A DNA stretch of 6,739 nucleotides, taken from positions 1 through 6,739 of the forward strand of contig JAEZHR010000228.1 of the NCBI GenBank assembly GCA_023416415.1, read 5' to 3'. Of the stretch, positions 4,722-6,739 are shown in pieces; position 1 is the stretch's first letter; the number at the start of each line of letters is the position of its first letter. Both the position numbers and the translations under genes were made by a program. This stretch comes from Pseudomonadota bacterium. GTDB taxonomy: Bacteria > Pseudomonadota > Gammaproteobacteria > Burkholderiales > Burkholderiaceae_D. The notes under the pieces were generated by a model, which made no database searches, had not been told where the DNA came from, and worked only from the letters and a program-made list of their open reading frames with translations.

Positions 4722-6368
4722 TCAGGCCGCGGCCACGGCCAAAGGGTTGCTGGCGCTTCTGATCTCGCTGGCGATGTGTTCCGACATGCGGAAGGCGAGC
4801 GCCGACAGCGTGATGGTCGGGAAGTTGGCACCCGCGGTCGGGAACACCGAACTGCCGGCCACATAGAGATTGCTCATGCCGTGCACCCGGCAATTGCGGT
4901 CGACCACGCCGAATCTTGGCGAATCGTGCATGCGGGTCGTGCCCATGTGATGCCAGGTACCTTCCAGCCCCGCCGGCCAGCGCTTGCCTTCCAGCGGCGC
5001 ATCGAGCGTGACTTGCGCGACGCCGGAGGCCTGCATGTCGGCAGCAAGAATGGCGAGCGTGCGGTCGAAGGTGCGCTGCACCTTGCGCGTCAGTCTCCAG
5101 TCCACGCGCACGCGCGGCATGCCCAGTGCATCCTTCTGCGAAGGCGAGAGCATTACGCGGCTGTCCGGGTTCGGTTCCGGCTCCACGATCAGCTGGAACT
5201 TCACGCCGCGTATCAGCCAGCGCGGCTGGTACAGCCGGGTATAGCCATAGGCCAGGGTGTCGATCGGATGGCCCAGCATGGTCAGCGCATCCTTCCACAG
5301 GCTCCAGTCTTCCTGGTCCTTCTTCAGCAATGCCTGCTTGATGCGGAACAGCGCCAGCGCACCTTCGCTGCCTTCACCCGGGAAGATCGAAGAGAACCAG
5401 ACGCGCGCATTCAGGATGCCCTCTTCCTTCAGCGCTGCGGGCGTAAGAGCGAACTGATGCGCCACGCAGGTGCCGTGCGCGGACACGGCGGCATTCATGT
5501 AGTGATACTTGACGTCGGAGAGCTTGTTGCGCGCCCATGCATCGGAAAAGCGGATGCTGCCCGAGAACAGGCGCGGGTGGTCCATGAAGAAACGTCCGAC
5601 CAGGTCGTTGGCATTGCCCAGTCCTGCAGGCGCGACCTTGTTCGAAGCCAGCAGCAGGCGCGCGTTCTCGATTCCGCCGGCGGCCAGGATGTAGTAGCGC
5701 GCCTTGACTTCCATGTATCGGCCGGAAAGCGTGCGCACCTGAATGCGGGTGACGCTGCGCGCACTGTCGTCGGTATCGATGTTGGTCGCGTTCGCGTACA
5801 GGAAGACGCGCATGCGATGCGACTGACGCAGCATGTCGCGATAGAGCTTCCCGAAGCGCGCCGGCGGGCTGAACTGCGAGATGGTGTCGCGCACCTTGCC
5901 CGTCACCAGTGGCATGCGCCGCACATCAGTGCGGTTGATCGAACGTTCCCAGAATTCAGGGTCGTAGTTGTTCGGTCCCAGGCGCAGCAACTGATGCGTG
6001 CGATCGTAGTACGGCAGCAGTTCTTCCAGGCCGAAAGGCCAGCCGCTGTAGTCGATCCAGTCGCGCTTTTCGAAATCCCATGGATCGAGTGGACGGCACC
6101 ATCCGCCCCAGCAATTGCTGCTGCCGCCGAGGAAGCGGCTGCGGCTGCCGTCGGCGAAGTTGTAGTGCCATTCACCGACATCCTCGCCGCGATACAGATC
6201 GCGTGTCTCGTCGTCCGGCGTAAAGCCTCCGCTCTCCAGCAGGCATACGTCGATGCCCTCCTTGTCCAGTTCCATGGCCAAGGTGATGCCGGCCACGCCA
6301 CCGCCAATGATGCACACCGTGGCATCGACAACGGTGCCTTGCTCCACGCGTCTCGTATCAATGAACAT
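4722..6368 (-). CDS. GMC family FAD-dependent oxidoreductase
   Basis: Flavoenzyme of the glucose-methanol-choline family that oxidises an alcohol or sugar hydroxyl; the actual substrate is unknown. 548 residues from ATG at 6368. Dinucleotide-binding motif CIIGGGVAG (19-27), with E45 at the end of the second strand (CLLESGG) positioned for the FAD ribose. GGSSNCWGGW (81-90) is the FAD-loop region and AAGGIENARLLL (229-240) is the second GMC signature. The C-terminal GMC domain has TWHHMGTTRM (471-480) with the expected catalytic His in H473/H474. It closes with NLYVAGSSVFPTAGANFPT (500-518), where N515 is the likely second active-site residue. No signal peptide or membrane segment is visible, so it is probably cytoplasmic or peripheral. 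Upstream in-frame extension to 6536 would overlap the mutase stop and adds no recognisable fold. It sits between the mutase (137-nt gap) and galE (106-nt gap). Context suggests oxidation of a sugar or polyol linked to the polysaccharide, which is an inference. Confidence 0.92.
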   Translation of the reverse strand: MFIDTRRVEQGTVVDATVCIIGGGVAGITLAMELDKEGIDVCLLESGGFTPDDETRDLYRGEDVGEWHYNFADGSRSRFLGGSSNCWGGWCRPLDPWDFEKRDWIDYSGWPFGLEELLPYYDRTHQLLRLGPNNYDPEFWERSINRTDVRRMPLVTGKVRDTISQFSPPARFGKLYRDMLRQSHRMRVFLYANATNIDTDDSARSVTRIQVRTLSGRYMEVKARYYILAAGGIENARLLLASNKVAPAGLGNANDLVGRFFMDHPRLFSGSIRFSDAWARNKLSDVKYHYMNAAVSAHGTCVAHQFALTPAALKEEGILNARVWFSSIFPGEGSEGALALFRIKQALLKKDQEDWSLWKDALTMLGHPIDTLAYGYTRLYQPRWLIRGVKFQLIVEPEPNPDSRVMLSPSQKDALGMPRVRVDWRLTRKVQRTFDRTLAILAADMQASGVAQVTLDAPLEGKRWPAGLEGTWHHMGTTRMHDSPRFGVVDRNCRVHGMSNLYVAGSSVFPTAGANFPTITLSALAFRMSEHIASEIRSASNPLAVAAA

Positions 6369-6505
6369 GTCTCTTGCACACCCCGATTTTGATGCTTGCC
6401 TCGAAGCGCAAATTACCGGTTGCAACTTCTTCGGCTCCAAGATAGTGCGGCGGCATTTGGCGGTCTTGACGTGGGTTAGAAAGACTGCGTGCGATTGAAA
6501 AAACC

Positions 6506-6739
6506 TCAGAACGGCAATTGCGCATCCGGCTTGCAATGCAGGATCGCGTTCCGGAACGCTTCCTGAATCCGCTCCAGCGCCTCCTGCGTCTCGCCCTCGA
6601 AGCGCAGCACCACCACCGGCGTGGTGTTCGACGCGCGCGCCAGGCCGAAGCCGTCCGCGTATTCCACGCGCACGCCGTCGATCGTGATCACCTGTTCGGC
6701 ACCTTCGAAGTCCGCGTCGCGCTGCAATGCCGCGATCAG
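6506..6739 (-). CDS. algC: Phosphomannomutase/phosphoglucomutase, C-terminal end (N-terminus off the window)
   Basis: The last 77 residues of an alpha-D-phosphohexomutase, which moves phosphate between C6 and C1 of mannose or glucose to feed GDP-mannose and UDP-glucose synthesis. The visible part is domain 4, with TIDGVRVEYADGFGLARASN followed by TTP. The RASNTTP loop binds the substrate phosphate in this family. The remainder (VVVLRFEGETQEALERIQ and the terminal LPF) closely follows the end of Pseudomonas AlgC as I remember it. The active-site phosphoserine and metal-binding loop lie outside the window. The gene is likely upstream in the same biosynthetic locus, but the 137-nt gap to the GMC gene leaves room for a separate promoter. 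The symbol could equally be manB or pgm; the AlgC type is the best match. Confidence 0.88.
   Translation of the reverse strand: MIAALQRDADFEGAEQVITIDGVRVEYADGFGLARASNTTPVVVLRFEGETQEALERIQEAFRNAILHCKPDAQLPF

Noticed and set aside
4587..6392. 601-residue open frame on the plus strand opposite the GMC gene.
   Set aside because: It mirrors the GMC coding frame, is rich in Arg, His and Ala as expected from antisense of GC-rich coding DNA, and lacks motifs.
6490..6510. T-rich run just after the mutase stop as an intrinsic terminator.
   Set aside because: There are six T on the minus strand but I could not find a stem directly before them, so it is left uncalled.
6369..6536. N-terminal extension of the GMC oxidoreductase to 6536.
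   Set aside because: It would overlap the mutase stop, the added residues look like no domain, and the FAD motif is normally near the N-terminus as it is from 6368.

Overview
The window reads as the end of a polysaccharide (probably exopolysaccharide) biosynthesis locus from a GC-rich Gram-negative bacterium. Every supported gene is on the minus strand, so transcription runs from right to left. The terminal phosphomannomutase fragment resembles Pseudomonas AlgC, the glycosidases carry lipoprotein signals, and GC-rich codons dominate. A proteobacterium, perhaps a betaproteobacterium, fits best. The taxon is an inference; no marker gene is present.

Layout in order of transcription: (1) the C-terminal 77 residues of an AlgC/ManB-type phosphomannomutase/phosphoglucomutase (6506-6739, cut by the window edge); (2) a 548-residue FAD-dependent GMC oxidoreductase (4722-6368); (3) a 340-residue GalE UDP-glucose 4-epimerase (3593-4615) with a good ribosome binding site; (4) a GH16 lipoprotein (2641-3606) whose start overlaps the galE stop; (5) a 282-nt stretch without a gene, then a decayed roughly 95-bp C-terminal stub of another GH16 gene (about 2263-2358) that still has a strong intrinsic terminator behind it (2191-2227); (6) a complete GH16 lipoprotein (1063-1977) with its own leader and its own terminator (959-985); (7) a third GH16 lipoprotein (1-762), running off the left edge just before its catalytic motif and carrying an extra four-cysteine module at its N-terminus. 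The copies at 1-762 and 1063-1977 both start at TTG behind a GAGG-type ribosome binding site.

Working together: the mutase and GalE would supply activated sugars (mannose-1-P or glucose-1-P, and UDP-galactose). The GMC enzyme would oxidise an alcohol or sugar of unknown identity. The surface-anchored GH16 enzymes would trim, release or remodel the beta-glycan being made, or break down a similar one. The most notable features are the local expansion of GH16 to at least three genes plus a fossil, with a near-constant catalytic domain and unrelated N-terminal regions, and the cysteine-rich module on one copy. I found no RNA genes, CRISPR arrays, insertion sequences or integrase-type elements.
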